From Westiellopsis prolifica IICB1 (GTDB lineage Bacteria; Cyanobacteriota; Cyanobacteriia; Cyanobacteriales; Nostocaceae): DNA of 34,707 bases. Each line of letters starts with the position of its first letter. The stretch's first letter is position 1. The position numbers were made by a program, and so were the translations under genes. Where the stretch lies: positions 2,427,152 to 2,461,858 of the forward strand of contig NZ_NAPS01000001.1 in NCBI RefSeq assembly GCF_004323185.1, given 5' to 3'. The notes under the pieces are model-generated. The model had not been told where the DNA came from, searched no databases, and worked only from the letters and a program-made list of their open reading frames with translations. This document shows positions 16,162 to 24,996 of the stretch, one piece after another.

Positions 16162-16743
16162 ATGACTATGAATTTTAAAATCCTCCCCCTAGTGCCTTCA
16201 CGATGCCTACGATTGGTTGTGCTTCTCACTTTGATATTCGGACTGATGCTAGGTCTTGATGTCAGTTCATCTATAGCTGCACAACAGGTTGAGCAACCTG
16301 GATATATAGAATCTGTTAATTCTCAGTCGCCGCAAGTCGTACAACCTCCAGTTACCGGACTCGTTTCTACCTTGTCGGATGAGGTTAAGGAATCAACAAC
16401 AAATTTGATTAACTGGTCAACCTACTGGAATCTTTGCTGGGAAGCTTATCCAGGGGCTAAAGAGTACGAACTGCAAAAGGTGCTGGTGGATGGTGAGTCT
16501 CCAGATTTACAACGTCAAAGCGATCGCTGTTTTCATCTCCAAGCTGCATCAAACGAAAACCTCAAATCACAAGGCTTACTCAACCGAGATTTAATCTTAT
16601 TAGTACATAAAACTCAGCTTGCTTATCGAGTCCGAGCCGTTCTAGATGATAACCGCGTCAGTGAATGGTCTACAGTCATGGCAGTTGGTGCAACTACTGA
16701 ACCTGAATCGAATGCTACTTCCATCAGTGTAAATCCTTCATAG
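16162..16743 (+). CDS. Exported protein with fibronectin-III-like domain
   Basis: 193 residues. A signal peptide at about residues 14-40 (hydrophobic LVVLLTLIFGLMLGL, cleavage near SIAA) leads to a Pro/Gln-rich linker. Then comes a beta-sandwich-like part: NLCWEAYPGAKEYELQ (strands B-C of an FN3 fold), and AYRVRAVLDDNRVSEWSTV, the usual FN3 F-G strands with the Tyr-x-Val-Arg-Ala pattern. Two Cys (in NLCWEA and SDRCFHL) may pair outside the cytoplasm. No enzyme motif. It follows the carbonic-anhydrase-like gene by 112 bases and may share its role, which is a guess from position. Confidence 0.6.
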   Translation: MTMNFKILPLVPSRCLRLVVLLTLIFGLMLGLDVSSSIAAQQVEQPGYIESVNSQSPQVVQPPVTGLVSTLSDEVKESTTNLINWSTYWNLCWEAYPGAKEYELQKVLVDGESPDLQRQSDRCFHLQAASNENLKSQGLLNRDLILLVHKTQLAYRVRAVLDDNRVSEWSTVMAVGATTEPESNATSISVNPS

Positions 16744-16827
16744 TCAGGACTTAGGCACAGGTTTGGGAGTAAGGGTATAGGGGAAATGGTGTTCTAAATC
16801 CTTACACTTCTATACTCCTATACCCTT

Positions 16828-16923
16828 ATAAATTAGCCCAGCCGTATTAAATATATTTTGGCTCAACCCAAAGATTTAGGCGCTTTCGCCTAAACGGCGA
16901 AAGCGACGGCTGGGCTAATTTAT
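16828..16923. mobile_element. 96-bp palindromic element inside IS630 remnant
   Basis: Perfect 18-bp outer inverted repeats ATAAATTAGCCCAGCCGT (16828-16845) and its complement (16906-16923). Nested directly inside the right arm is the hairpin CGCTTTCGCC-TAAAC-GGCGAAAGCG (16881-16905). Non-coding on its own, although its bases supply the tail of the transposase fragment's frame. It resembles a MITE; ends would allow a TA duplication. Confidence 0.65.
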
Positions 16924-16924
16924 T

Positions 16925-17110
16925 CTTGGCAAGTGCCTTATCTCGCTCGTTCACAACTGGGACTGCTATTTCTTGGTCACTTTTTCCCCATACGTAACCA
17001 CTTAAATCTCCCCACATTAAATGACACTCATCAATTAACAGTACTCTCAACTTTCCTGTTTCGATTTCCACGCTTGTGATGTGCCAGCAATGTTCTTGTT
17101 CAGAAATCAA
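16925..17110 (-). pseudogene. IS630-family transposase fragment
   Basis: About 62 recognisable residues containing LRVLLIDECHLMWGDLSGYVWGK and EIAVPVVNERDK. This is the second catalytic Asp region (DE plus W-G) of IS630/Tc1-type transposases. Both the N-terminal helix-turn-helix with the first Asp and the C-terminal Glu/Asp region are missing. After residue 62 the frame runs into the palindromic element at 16828-16923, which adds a foreign basic tail, so the fragment is certainly non-functional. Confidence 0.75.
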
Positions 17111-17326
17111 ATAGGAGTCCTATAGAGCGAAAATAATAGCAATTTGAAAAAAGAATGCTTGACTTTTAAGACAGTCGCTACATTATTATTTTTGTAAAAA
17201 TATTTTGATTTTGTTCTGTTTTATGAGACTATGCTTATAGTCAAAATTGCGAAATTTTGGCTAATTTTGTGGTTCATTCAACAAATAAAGAATTAGCAAT
17301 TAGTTTGTATATCAAGGTGTAATCTC

Positions 17327-17725
17327 GTGCGTAGCAGAAGAATGCAGATGGTTATGGATAAGGCTGCGATCGCGCTGTCAACTACATGTGCAATCCATTG
17401 TATGTTTTTACCAGTTTTGCTTGTCATGCTTCCTGCACTAGCAACGACCTCTCTTGGTAGCGAAAACTTCCACCGTCTGATACTATGGTTTGCCTTTCCT
17501 GTCAGTGTGTTAGCTCTAACACAGGGATGTCGTCGTCACAAAGATCGAATAGTGCTAACGGCTGGTATTTTAGGGTTGGTACTTCTCATTACAACCGCAG
17601 TTTTTGGACATACCCTACTTACAGAAGATGGTGAGCGCATTACTACGGTGTTAGGAGCAACAGCCTTAGCCTTTGGTCATATTCGTAACTATAGATTATG
17701 CGACAAAAATCAGTGCAAAACTTGA
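17327..17725 (+). CDS. MerC-like membrane protein
   Basis: 132 residues with about four hydrophobic spans and the MerC signature early on: AIALSTTCAIHCMFLPVLL, where the Cys-x-x-x-Cys pair (TCAIHC) in the first span binds metal in mercury importers. A second Cys set (GCRRHK, CDKNQCK at the C-terminus) is present. In cyanobacteria MerC-domain proteins occur without mer operons, so the cargo may be another soft metal. A GTG at 17327 has an AAGGTG ribosome site 8 bases upstream; ATGs at 17342, 17348 and 17354 are alternatives. Inverted repeats at 17227-17259 could be regulator sites. No mer genes adjoin it. Confidence 0.78.
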   Translation: MRSRRMQMVMDKAAIALSTTCAIHCMFLPVLLVMLPALATTSLGSENFHRLILWFAFPVSVLALTQGCRRHKDRIVLTAGILGLVLLITTAVFGHTLLTEDGERITTVLGATALAFGHIRNYRLCDKNQCKT

Positions 17726-17783
17726 GACAAAATACAACTGACCGATAAACAATCGGCGGAGCTATTCTGAATTTCAATTAAAA

Positions 17784-17865
17784 TGCGGATGAAAGGACTT
17801 GAACCTTCACACCTTTCGGTACTAGAACCTAAATCTAGCGCGTCTGCCAATTCCGCCACATCCGC
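17784..17865 (-). tRNA. tRNA-Leu (UAG)
   Basis: On the minus strand a complete 82-nt class II tRNA. The acceptor stem GCGGATG pairs perfectly with CATCCGC and the discriminator is A. The D-arm contains AATTGGCAGACGCG. The anticodon stem CTAGA/TCTAG encloses loop TTTAGGT (anticodon TAG). A short variable arm (TACCGAAAGGTG) and T-arm GGTTCAAGTCC follow. CCA is not encoded. Reads CUN leucine codons. Confidence 0.96.
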
Positions 17866-18132
17866 ATCAGTTTTTAATCGTAACATAACAAATCCTCAAT
17901 AGCAATAAAGTTTTTGTTGGTGGCTACTGGCTAGTTTTCCAAATAACATTGACCAACCATTCCGAGCAGGGGTACAGAGCAAGCAGAAAAATCTGTGGAA
18001 TCAAGCCACGCATCTAAAATCTAAAATTGTTTGACAATGTGCTATGGCTTCCTCTGAGAACTAAAACCTGTATCAGGAAGCCTTCAATTTGTGTAAAAAT
18101 ATTTCTACTTTTGATGATTTGCGAGAGAAACC

Positions 18133-18876
18133 ATGACGATGCATCCGACTCTCCAACGTGCATTTGCGAACCGCTGCGCCCTCAAAGTTATCAGCGGTTT
18201 GAATAATTTTGATGCTGTCCGTGTGGCAGCTACTGTGAAAGCTGCACATCACGGTGGTGCGACTTTTGTTGATATTGCTGCTGATCCTACCTTAGTAGAA
18301 TTAGCTAAGAGCTTGACTAATCTACCTATTTGTGTATCTGCGGTAGAACCAGAAAAATTATTGTCAGCAGTAACTGCTGGTGCGGATTTAATTGAAATTG
18401 GAAATTTTGATGCTTTCTACGCTCAAGGACGTAGATTTGAGGCTGAGGAAGTTTTAGCACTAACTCACCAAACTCGCGCTTTACTGCCAGAAATTACGCT
18501 CTCTGTCACAGTTCCCCACATTCTCACACTTGACGCGCAAGTACAACTGGCTGAGGAGTTGGTAAAAGCTGGTGCTGACATCATCCAAACCGAAGGTGGC
18601 ACTAGCAGCAACCCCACTCATGCTGGTACATTGGGCTTAATTGAAAAAGCTGCTCCCACATTGGCAGCAGCTTACGAAATTGCTCGTGCAGTATCTGTTC
18701 CAGTACTGTGTGCTTCCGGAATTTCTAACGTTACCGCACCTTTAGCGATCGCGACTGGTGCTGCTGGCGTTGGTGTCGGTTCCGCCATTAACCAACTCAA
18801 CAGCGAAGTAGCCATGATTGCTGCTGTCCGTAGTTTGGTAGAAGCTTTAGGAACAAGTGTAGACGTTAGAGGCTAG
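18133..18876 (+). CDS. Ycf23/DUF561 TIM-barrel protein
   Basis: 247 residues of the Ycf23 (DUF561) family, conserved in cyanobacteria and some algal plastids. Recognised by ALKVISGLNNFD near the start, HHGGATFVDIAAD, ADLIEIGNFDAFYAQG, ADIIQTEGGTS, and PVLCASGISNVTAPLAI with a glycine-rich GAAGVGVGSAIN end. These are beta-strand ends and phosphate-binding loops of a TIM barrel. The reaction is unknown; a role in gene regulation or small-molecule metabolism has only been suggested. Start is ATG at 18133 or the ATG two codons later. It is followed at once by tandem repeats. Confidence 0.9.
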   Translation: MTMHPTLQRAFANRCALKVISGLNNFDAVRVAATVKAAHHGGATFVDIAADPTLVELAKSLTNLPICVSAVEPEKLLSAVTAGADLIEIGNFDAFYAQGRRFEAEEVLALTHQTRALLPEITLSVTVPHILTLDAQVQLAEELVKAGADIIQTEGGTSSNPTHAGTLGLIEKAAPTLAAAYEIARAVSVPVLCASGISNVTAPLAIATGAAGVGVGSAINQLNSEVAMIAAVRSLVEALGTSVDVRG

Positions 18877-19071
18877 GGATTGGGATCGGGGATCAGGGAT
18901 CGGGGATCGGGGATCGGGGATCGGGTATTGGGAAGAGACTTGTTAAATAATTATCCCGTGTCTCCCTGTCCTCCTTGTCTCCCTTTTCCCCTTTTTCCCC
19001 CTTGTCCCCAATCCCCAATCCCCAATCCCCAATCCCCTTTCCCCTTTCCCCTTTCCCTGATCCCCGATCCC
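18877..19071. repeat. GGGGATC / CCCCAAT short tandem repeats
   Basis: GGGGATC units (18880-18925) and, after a spacer, CCCCAATC and CCCCTTTC units (18985-19070), which are partly complementary to the first block and could form a long stem. It lies between convergent genes (Ycf23-like and the aminotransferase), so it may also end transcription from both sides. Confidence 0.85.
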
Positions 19072-20196
19072 CTACACCAAACAATCCTTGAGGCTATAAA
19101 TTACCTGATCTTGTTGTTCTTCAGAAAGTTCTGGGAACATGGGTAAGGATAAAACCTCTTGGGATACTTGTTCGGATACTGGTAGCTGTCCTGGTTGATA
19201 GTTCAAGCTTTCGTACACTGGTTGTAAATGTAGAGGACGGGGATAGTAAATCATTGTATTTACACCTCGTTCTTGCAATTGGTTGCGTACCCAGTCTCTT
19301 TTGTTGTTGAGTACACGAATGGTGTATTGGTTCCAAACTCCTTCGCCACCATTTAATTCTTGGGGGGGAATAATACCGGGAACTTGATTGAGAAATTGTT
19401 GGTAACGAGATGCGATCGCTCGTCTTTTTTGATTCCAGATATCTAAATAACGCAGCTTGATTTGTAAAATAGCGGCTTGGATAGCATCCAAACGACTATT
19501 AACACCTATTTCTTCGTGAATGTAGCGATTTTTTTGACCATGCTCTTTTAGTACCCTTAACTTAGCAGCAATTTCTGGATCATTGGTCGTTATCGCTCCG
19601 CCATCACCACAACCACCGAGATTTTTGGTAGGGTAGAAGCTAAAACAGCCAATGTGTCCTATACTTCCTACTCTTTGTCCGCCCCAAGTTGCACCTGTAG
19701 ATTGAGCGCAATCTTCAATCACTGTCAGATGATGAGCGTTAGCGATACTCATTAGTGCAGTCATATCCACAGGTTGTCCAAACAAGTGAACAGGAATAAT
19801 CGCCTTAGTTTTAGGTGTGATCGCTGCTGCTACTTGCTGTAAATTGAAATTAAAAGTAGTTGCATCGATGTCAACAAAGACTGGTTTTGCTCCTACAGCA
19901 TCAATTACTTCAGATGTGGCAATAAAAGTGAAGGGTGTTGTAATTACCTCATCGTCTGCACCTATATTAAAAGCTCTGAGTGCTAGATAAAGCGCATCCG
20001 TCCCGGAATTACAAGCTACACATTCATTGACACCGTGATAATCAGCAAACTGCTTCTCAAATTTTCCAACCACCGGTCCACCAATATAACGACCAGAAGT
20101 TAAAACCTCTAAAACCGCACTACTCACTTCTGCTTCAATCGAGGCGTATTGCTGTTTGATATCAAATGCAGGAATGGAATTTTGACTTTGAACCAT
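19072..20196 (-). CDS. DegT/DnrJ/EryC1/StrS-family PLP aminotransferase
   Basis: 374 residues. The fold-type I PLP family is shown by NSGTDALYLAL (63-73, phosphate loop), TTPFTFIAT, HLFGQPVDM, the cofactor-contacting VIEDCAQSTGA (Asp162), and the PLP lysine Lys191 in FSFYPTKNLGGCGDGG. These enzymes put an amino group on a keto-sugar nucleotide, using glutamate as donor, for surface polysaccharides or secondary metabolites. No sugar biosynthesis neighbours are in view, so the product is not known. Length is normal. The gene is monocistronic here, divergent from the FetB-like gene with a 66-base spacer. Confidence 0.92.
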   Translation of the reverse strand: MVQSQNSIPAFDIKQQYASIEAEVSSAVLEVLTSGRYIGGPVVGKFEKQFADYHGVNECVACNSGTDALYLALRAFNIGADDEVITTPFTFIATSEVIDAVGAKPVFVDIDATTFNFNLQQVAAAITPKTKAIIPVHLFGQPVDMTALMSIANAHHLTVIEDCAQSTGATWGGQRVGSIGHIGCFSFYPTKNLGGCGDGGAITTNDPEIAAKLRVLKEHGQKNRYIHEEIGVNSRLDAIQAAILQIKLRYLDIWNQKRRAIASRYQQFLNQVPGIIPPQELNGGEGVWNQYTIRVLNNKRDWVRNQLQERGVNTMIYYPRPLHLQPVYESLNYQPGQLPVSEQVSQEVLSLPMFPELSEEQQDQVIYSLKDCLV

Positions 20197-20262
20197 GAGT
20201 TTATTATTTATAAAAATGTAGGCTGAAAACCCTTGAGAAACTAACTAGTAAGGCCAAAATCT

Positions 20263-21006
20263 ATGCAGGAACTGATCAAATTAGATTTAGTTGATTTGGC
20301 TAGTGCGACAGCATTAATAGCTGTAGTCATTGGTTTATCTGTTTGGGAAAATCTAGGATTAGAAATCAACCTAGTCTTGGCGACAGGGAGAACCATTTTA
20401 CAACTAGTGGTATTGGGATACGTTTTAGATTTCATCTTTGCTTTTAACAATGCTTGGGCAGTTTTAGCATTTTTAGCATTATTACTGACAATTACGGCGA
20501 TTGGCACACGAAATCGCATTAGTCAAAAAATACCGCAAGTTTTGCCTTTAGTGTGGGGTTCCCTTTTACTTAGCACAATTGTGGCTATAGTTTATACTAA
20601 TCTTGTGATTATTCAGCCAAATCGATGGTATGAACCACAGTACGTAATTCCTCTAGCGGGAATCATACTAGGTAATGCAATGAATGCAGCTGCGATCGCT
20701 GGTGAACGTCTTGTCAATACAATCAAAAATAGCCATCTAGAAATCGAAACTCATCTTAGTTTAGGTGCAACTCCCCAGCAAGCGATCGCCCAGTATCGCA
20801 AAGACGCCATTCGTGCTGGTTTAATCCCGACCATTAACCAAATGATGATTATTGGTTTAGTGACAATACCAGGATTTGTTGCTGGTCAAATATTAAGTGG
20901 TGTAAGCCCCCTTGATGCTGCTTCTTACCAAATTGTAATTATGTTAATAACTGCCTTTGCCAATTTGCTAACAATCTTTTTGTTAACTAAACAGTTGACT
21001 CGTTAG
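20263..21006 (+). CDS. FetB-like ABC permease (UPF0014)
   Basis: 247-residue inner-membrane protein with about six to seven spans. The UPF0014/FetB pattern is visible: RTILQLVVLGYVLDFIF, PLAGIILGNAMNAAAIAGERL, HLSLGATPQQAI, RKDAIRAGLIPTINQMM, and GLVTIPGFVAGQILSG. In E. coli FetAB exports iron. The FetA ATPase is not encoded next to it here, so it may be encoded elsewhere. The gene is divergent from the aminotransferase and followed by tandem repeats. Confidence 0.88.
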   Translation: MQELIKLDLVDLASATALIAVVIGLSVWENLGLEINLVLATGRTILQLVVLGYVLDFIFAFNNAWAVLAFLALLLTITAIGTRNRISQKIPQVLPLVWGSLLLSTIVAIVYTNLVIIQPNRWYEPQYVIPLAGIILGNAMNAAAIAGERLVNTIKNSHLEIETHLSLGATPQQAIAQYRKDAIRAGLIPTINQMMIIGLVTIPGFVAGQILSGVSPLDAASYQIVIMLITAFANLLTIFLLTKQLTR

Positions 21007-21065
21007 CTTTTTGATAACGCAGGCCGGTTGCAGAGCATTTGGTTTGGACGTAACAAATACAAATA

Positions 21066-21158
21066 GGGACGGGGAACAAGGGGGACAAGGGGGACAAGGG
21101 GGACAAGGGGAACAAGGGGGACAAGGGGAACAAGGGAGACAAGGGGAACAAGGAAGAC
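21066..21158. repeat. GGGGGACAA / GGGGAACAA tandem repeats
   Basis: About ten 9-bp units of the type GGGGGACAA with A/G variants. The block lies between the convergent FetB-like gene and the large membrane-protein gene. Apparent open frames through it on both strands are artefacts of the unit length. Confidence 0.88.
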
Positions 21159-22955
21159 TTAGCGAGTTGGTATATGTCCATGAATTTGGCTACCTTGGGC
21201 ATCAAAGACAATCACTGCTAAATTAGCGTTATCACTAATAACATCTAGGGCTTGCTGTAAACTTTGTAGGTGATTAGTGATATTAGTTACAGTATTTTGG
21301 TCGGCTTGATTTAAGCTGCTGTTTAGGGCTTGTTCATACTCCGGAGTAATCCGAACAATTATTTCTCGGTCATTAATGGTATAGTCACAAACTCGAACTT
21401 GACCAGAACAGGTTTTTTCTAAATCAGTCTGGGTTTGTTGTAAAGAGTTAACTACTTGGAGTTTTGTTTCTGCTTGTTTAAGAGATGTTGAATAAGTTTG
21501 GAGCAAAGTCTGAGCTTGAGTGTAGTACAAGCTATCTTGTTTGACCTGGTTAATAGTATTTAAAGCTTGGTTCCAGTATGTCACCGCAGCTTGCCATTGG
21601 TTTTGTTTTTCGTAGCGTTTGGCTTGTTCTGCGTTTTCAATGGCTTGTTGGTAGGTTTTGGCTGCTAGTTGTAGTTTAGTGGTGCGATCGCGTGCAGCTA
21701 CAAGTTTGGGTTTATACTCTATCAGCAGTTTTTCTACTTCTGAGTATACAGAGCTAGTTTTAGGAATAATAGTCAAGGCGTTAATTGCTACTTGCCAAGT
21801 AGATTGGACTTTTTGTAATTCTGGTAAGGTTTTAGCTGTAGTTTCTTGCTGGATGGCGACATTCGCGACATTTTTAGCTGCTGTGATTTTTTTTAACCAT
21901 TTGTCTTCTACTTGCAATTGCTGATTCACAGTTCGCAATTTGGCACGATATATCGCTAATCTTGGCTGCACCCATCCATAAAGTTCATTACTGGTACTAA
22001 TTGTTTCTAATGGTGCGATCGCTTGTCGCCAGAGATTTTGTCTAGCTTTTAGTTCTTCTAGAGTATTTACTGGGGTTTGACTTTTTTGCGTTGCTAATGA
22101 GACTGCACCAAAAGCTTTGATGATTTTATTTATAGTTTCTGAATGTCTAGATAGATTAGTTGCTAGTGTGTCAGCTTCTTGATAACGTGATGACCAACTG
22201 GGAATAGTTTTTAGTGCTGTAGTTGCTTCCACAAGTTGCTGTTGTATTGTTGTGAATTCTGATTCAGACTTGGAAGTATTTATTAATCTTTGCCATGATT
22301 TGTGTAAATTCTCGGCTGTTTGGATTTCTTGACATTCAGACATCACACAAGGACGAGTCAACAAATAACTAGCTCCACCTAAGACTGCAATTGCAGCTAC
22401 AACTATACCCAAGATCATAGGTTTAATTGGGCGTCTTGACTTTAATGTTGTGTAATAGGACAAATCTGGTGCATCTGCCATTAGGTCAAAATGCTGATAT
22501 TCAGATTCATCAGGGATATTTGGAGAAGATTGTTCATCAATCAACGCATCGGAAGCAGTAATATCTAGTTTCTCTTCTTCCCCTACTCCTCCCATTACTT
22601 TTTCATTCTCAGAAGAAACCTCATACTCTCCCATTTCCTCAACTTTCGTTTCAGAGGCTTGCAAAATCAGGGAATGTTTAGCGTAAGGTAACTTTACCCC
22701 TGCGATTCTCAAAAAGATTTCCACCTGTTGTCCGTGGTGATTAAGTAGTGATTGGAGTGCTTCTTCAAGCAATACAAACATATTCTCGGTATCAGCGCTC
22801 ACACCTTGGGGGTGTTGAGTTAAAATCATCAGCTGATCATTTTTGACAGCACACTTTACCTGGAAATATTCACCCGATGGAATTTCAGCACGCAGCTGTT
22901 CTTGCAATATTTGTTCTATCAACTGTAAATCTTCTTCTATGACCGCTACTTGCAT
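21159..22955 (-). CDS. Large single-span membrane protein with helical repeats, unknown function
   Basis: 598 residues from the ATG at 22955, which has AGGA about 8 bases upstream; a GTG at 23039 would add 28 residues. Layout: a cytoplasmic N-terminal domain of about 120 residues (EDLQLIEQILQEQL ... MFVLLEEALQSLL ... VEIFLRIAGVKLPYAK), an acidic linker, one transmembrane span (PMILGIVVAAIAVLGGASYLL, near residue 195), and a long Gln/Ala-rich helical region. That region has repeated W-x-x-A segments (LWRQAI, TWQVAI, WQAAVTYWNQAL), resembling degenerate TPR or coiled-coil repeats. A Cys pair (CSGQVRVCDY) lies before a small C-terminal domain. I recognise no named family. Possibly an envelope scaffold. 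Confidence 0.72.
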   Translation of the reverse strand: MQVAVIEEDLQLIEQILQEQLRAEIPSGEYFQVKCAVKNDQLMILTQHPQGVSADTENMFVLLEEALQSLLNHHGQQVEIFLRIAGVKLPYAKHSLILQASETKVEEMGEYEVSSENEKVMGGVGEEEKLDITASDALIDEQSSPNIPDESEYQHFDLMADAPDLSYYTTLKSRRPIKPMILGIVVAAIAVLGGASYLLTRPCVMSECQEIQTAENLHKSWQRLINTSKSESEFTTIQQQLVEATTALKTIPSWSSRYQEADTLATNLSRHSETINKIIKAFGAVSLATQKSQTPVNTLEELKARQNLWRQAIAPLETISTSNELYGWVQPRLAIYRAKLRTVNQQLQVEDKWLKKITAAKNVANVAIQQETTAKTLPELQKVQSTWQVAINALTIIPKTSSVYSEVEKLLIEYKPKLVAARDRTTKLQLAAKTYQQAIENAEQAKRYEKQNQWQAAVTYWNQALNTINQVKQDSLYYTQAQTLLQTYSTSLKQAETKLQVVNSLQQTQTDLEKTCSGQVRVCDYTINDREIIVRITPEYEQALNSSLNQADQNTVTNITNHLQSLQQALDVISDNANLAVIVFDAQGSQIHGHIPTR

Positions 22956-23763
22956 AGAGTCATCCTGCTGATTTATATAGTCTTGATCATTCTCAAGTTT
23001 GTTAAAAGAATTTATTTTTAGTTTGGAACGTAGATACACAGTTTCATGACCCCCAGCCTTGTAATGTGAGAGAACATTTTTTTAGCACAATTTTTCAGCT
23101 TTTACCAAAATTTGATATTTACAATTTATTCTTTTTTGATTTATGTAAACAATAGATGGAAACTATTTAATAAAATCAGCCCCATTATTAATTTACTGTC
23201 AATTTTGGGAACAATAATATTTTTGTTTAGGTAATATAAAATTTCAAAAAATTAAAAGATAGCAATCATACAATATTTTTAATTTTCCAGGGTCTCTTAT
23301 TCTATTTTCTCTAGAATGCTATAATTTTTTATTCAAAGTTAACTGTTAGAGGATGATAGTACTAAGAAAAATTTTTACTACATATCTGTCTCAAGTCTAT
23401 TGCTCATTCGTATTTTCTCTGATATAAATTCAAAAGCGAAAACTTGCAGTTGCTGAGATTAAATTTTTCTCTCACATGAAAAAATTTATTTGTACTGTTG
23501 TATCAAAATTTGATGACAAAAACTCTTGTTCGTTGAAATACAAGAAGTTTTACTGATAAAGTTAATTACTTGTTGTAAGAATGGTAAAAGCTAGTAGCAA
23601 AAGCGATGAATTTACTAGATTTACTGAATTGGATAAAATTAATGAGAGAAAAATTTATCTTAAATAAACAACTAAAGTTTGAGTATGCAAACTAGGTGCA
23701 GCTTTCAGATTTTAGACAGCACCAGTACAACCAAATAAAAATGGCTAGAGATAAGGTGTGTCA
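22956..23763. other. AT-rich intergenic region, nothing recognised
   Basis: About 800 bases of strongly AT-rich DNA between divergent genes. It presumably holds promoters for both the large membrane protein (minus) and the SucC-like gene (plus). I see no repeat-family member, no GCGATCGC site, no RNA gene and no credible ORF. Confidence 0.55.
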
Positions 23764-24996
23764 ATGGAATTGCTAGAATATCAAGTTAAAGAGTGGTTTC
23801 GGACAATAGGCATTCCTGTATTGCCTTCTCAAAAAATTGACCATCCCACGGATTTAAAAAGGTTAAAAATAAAATACCCAATTGTACTGAAATCTCAGGT
23901 ACATGCAGGAGAGAGAGCAAAAGCAGGTGGAGTTAGATTTGCTGAAACAACTATAGATGCGATCGCCGCCGCCCAAAATATTTTTAATTTACCAATTTTA
24001 GGCGAATTACCAGAAGTATTGTTAGCAGAAGCTAAGTATAATGCGGAGCAAGAATTTTTTTTAGCGGTAGTTTTAGATACAGCTGTTTGCCGACCGATAC
24101 TTTTGGGTTGTAAAGAAGCAGATATTGATTGGGAATCTGCTGGCAAAAAAATGCAGCATGTGGTAGTGGAACAAGAGTTTTCCCCATTTTATGCGCGACG
24201 TTTGGCTTTAAAAATGGGATTACAAGGTACATTAATGCAATCTGTCAGCATAATTGTTGAGAAAATGTACCATTTGTTTATAGAAAAAGATTTAGATTTA
24301 GTAGAAATTAATCCTCTGGGGGTCGATGCTTCTGGCCAAGTGATGGCTCTCAATGGTAGTGTCAATGTTAACGAAAGAGCGATCGCTCGTCACCCAGATA
24401 TTACTGAGATGGCGAGAAAAATGACCCATCGTCATAGCAGTGTAGAGTTTAACAAAAGATTGAGTGAATGGGATGCAGTAGAACTACACGGTAAAATCGG
24501 CATTTTAGGCAATGGTACGGGTTCGGTATTAGCAACTTTAGATTTAGTAGTCAATGCTGGTGGTAAACCTGGTGTTTGCTTGAATTTACGCCATGCTTTC
24601 CCCACCGACACTTTACCAACTACTTTTCGCGATCGCCTAGATAAAGCCATAAATATTTTGGCTGCTGATAAAAGTATTCAAGTCATACTGATCAACTTTC
24701 TAGGTAGTGTCCCTCAAAGTGAAGAAGTAGCAGAAGTAATTGCTAATTTAGTACAGCATCATAAAAACGAAATCAAAACCCAGGCTTTACGTTCTAACAG
24801 TAACAAAAGCCGACGCGAAAACAACTTACCACGTTTAGTTGTTCGTCTTGCTGGTTCTGAATTTAATGCAGCCAGAAAATATTTAACAGCATTAAAAGTT
24901 CCTAGTGATGTATCTATAGTAGTAGTAGAAAATTTAGATGAAGCAGTAGCAGAAGCAGTTAATCTTGCTAAAGCTACTGCTCAGAGAATATTTTGA
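23764..24996 (+). CDS. SucC-like protein (succinyl-CoA synthetase beta family), divergent
   Basis: 410 residues from ATG 23764. The ATP-grasp N-terminal half is clear: LLEYQVKEWF, VLKSQVHAGERAKAGGV, and DLVEINPLGV with Glu181 and Asn183. The C-terminal half has the CoA-ligase fold. Against E. coli SucC several conserved sites differ. The Mg ligand Asp of LDGK is Asn197 (LNGS), VHAGGRGKAGG is VHAGERAKAGG, the DVGGGA phosphate loop is NLRHAF, and NIFGGI is NFLGSV. So fold and partner are SucC-like, but normal ATP-dependent succinyl-CoA formation is doubtful. The SucD-like gene follows after 197 bases. It could act on another acid, or be regulatory. Confidence 0.82.
   Translation: MELLEYQVKEWFRTIGIPVLPSQKIDHPTDLKRLKIKYPIVLKSQVHAGERAKAGGVRFAETTIDAIAAAQNIFNLPILGELPEVLLAEAKYNAEQEFFLAVVLDTAVCRPILLGCKEADIDWESAGKKMQHVVVEQEFSPFYARRLALKMGLQGTLMQSVSIIVEKMYHLFIEKDLDLVEINPLGVDASGQVMALNGSVNVNERAIARHPDITEMARKMTHRHSSVEFNKRLSEWDAVELHGKIGILGNGTGSVLATLDLVVNAGGKPGVCLNLRHAFPTDTLPTTFRDRLDKAINILAADKSIQVILINFLGSVPQSEEVAEVIANLVQHHKNEIKTQALRSNSNKSRRENNLPRLVVRLAGSEFNAARKYLTALKVPSDVSIVVVENLDEAVAEAVNLAKATAQRIF

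Larger units (their letters stand above)
16744..17326. other. Intergenic region with inverted repeats and IS630 remnant
   Basis: Begins with an 11-bp inverted pair AAGGGTATAGG (16771-16781) / CCTATACCCTT (16817-16827), which may end transcription of the preceding genes. Next are the palindromic element at 16828-16923 and the IS630 fragment. The last 200 bases, upstream of the MerC-like gene, contain GACTAT-GCTT-ATAGTC (17227-17242) and CAAAATT...AATTTTG, possible operators with no assigned regulator. Confidence 0.5.

Noticed and set aside
16744-16756. Third copy of the CAGGACTTACGCAA MITE
   Set aside because: Only a partial match to one end (CAGGACTTAGGCA) is present, with no second end at the expected distance.
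18880-19146. Open frames through GGGGATC/CCCCAAT repeats on both strands
   Set aside because: They exist because the repeat units lack stops in several frames; no domain, no ribosome site.
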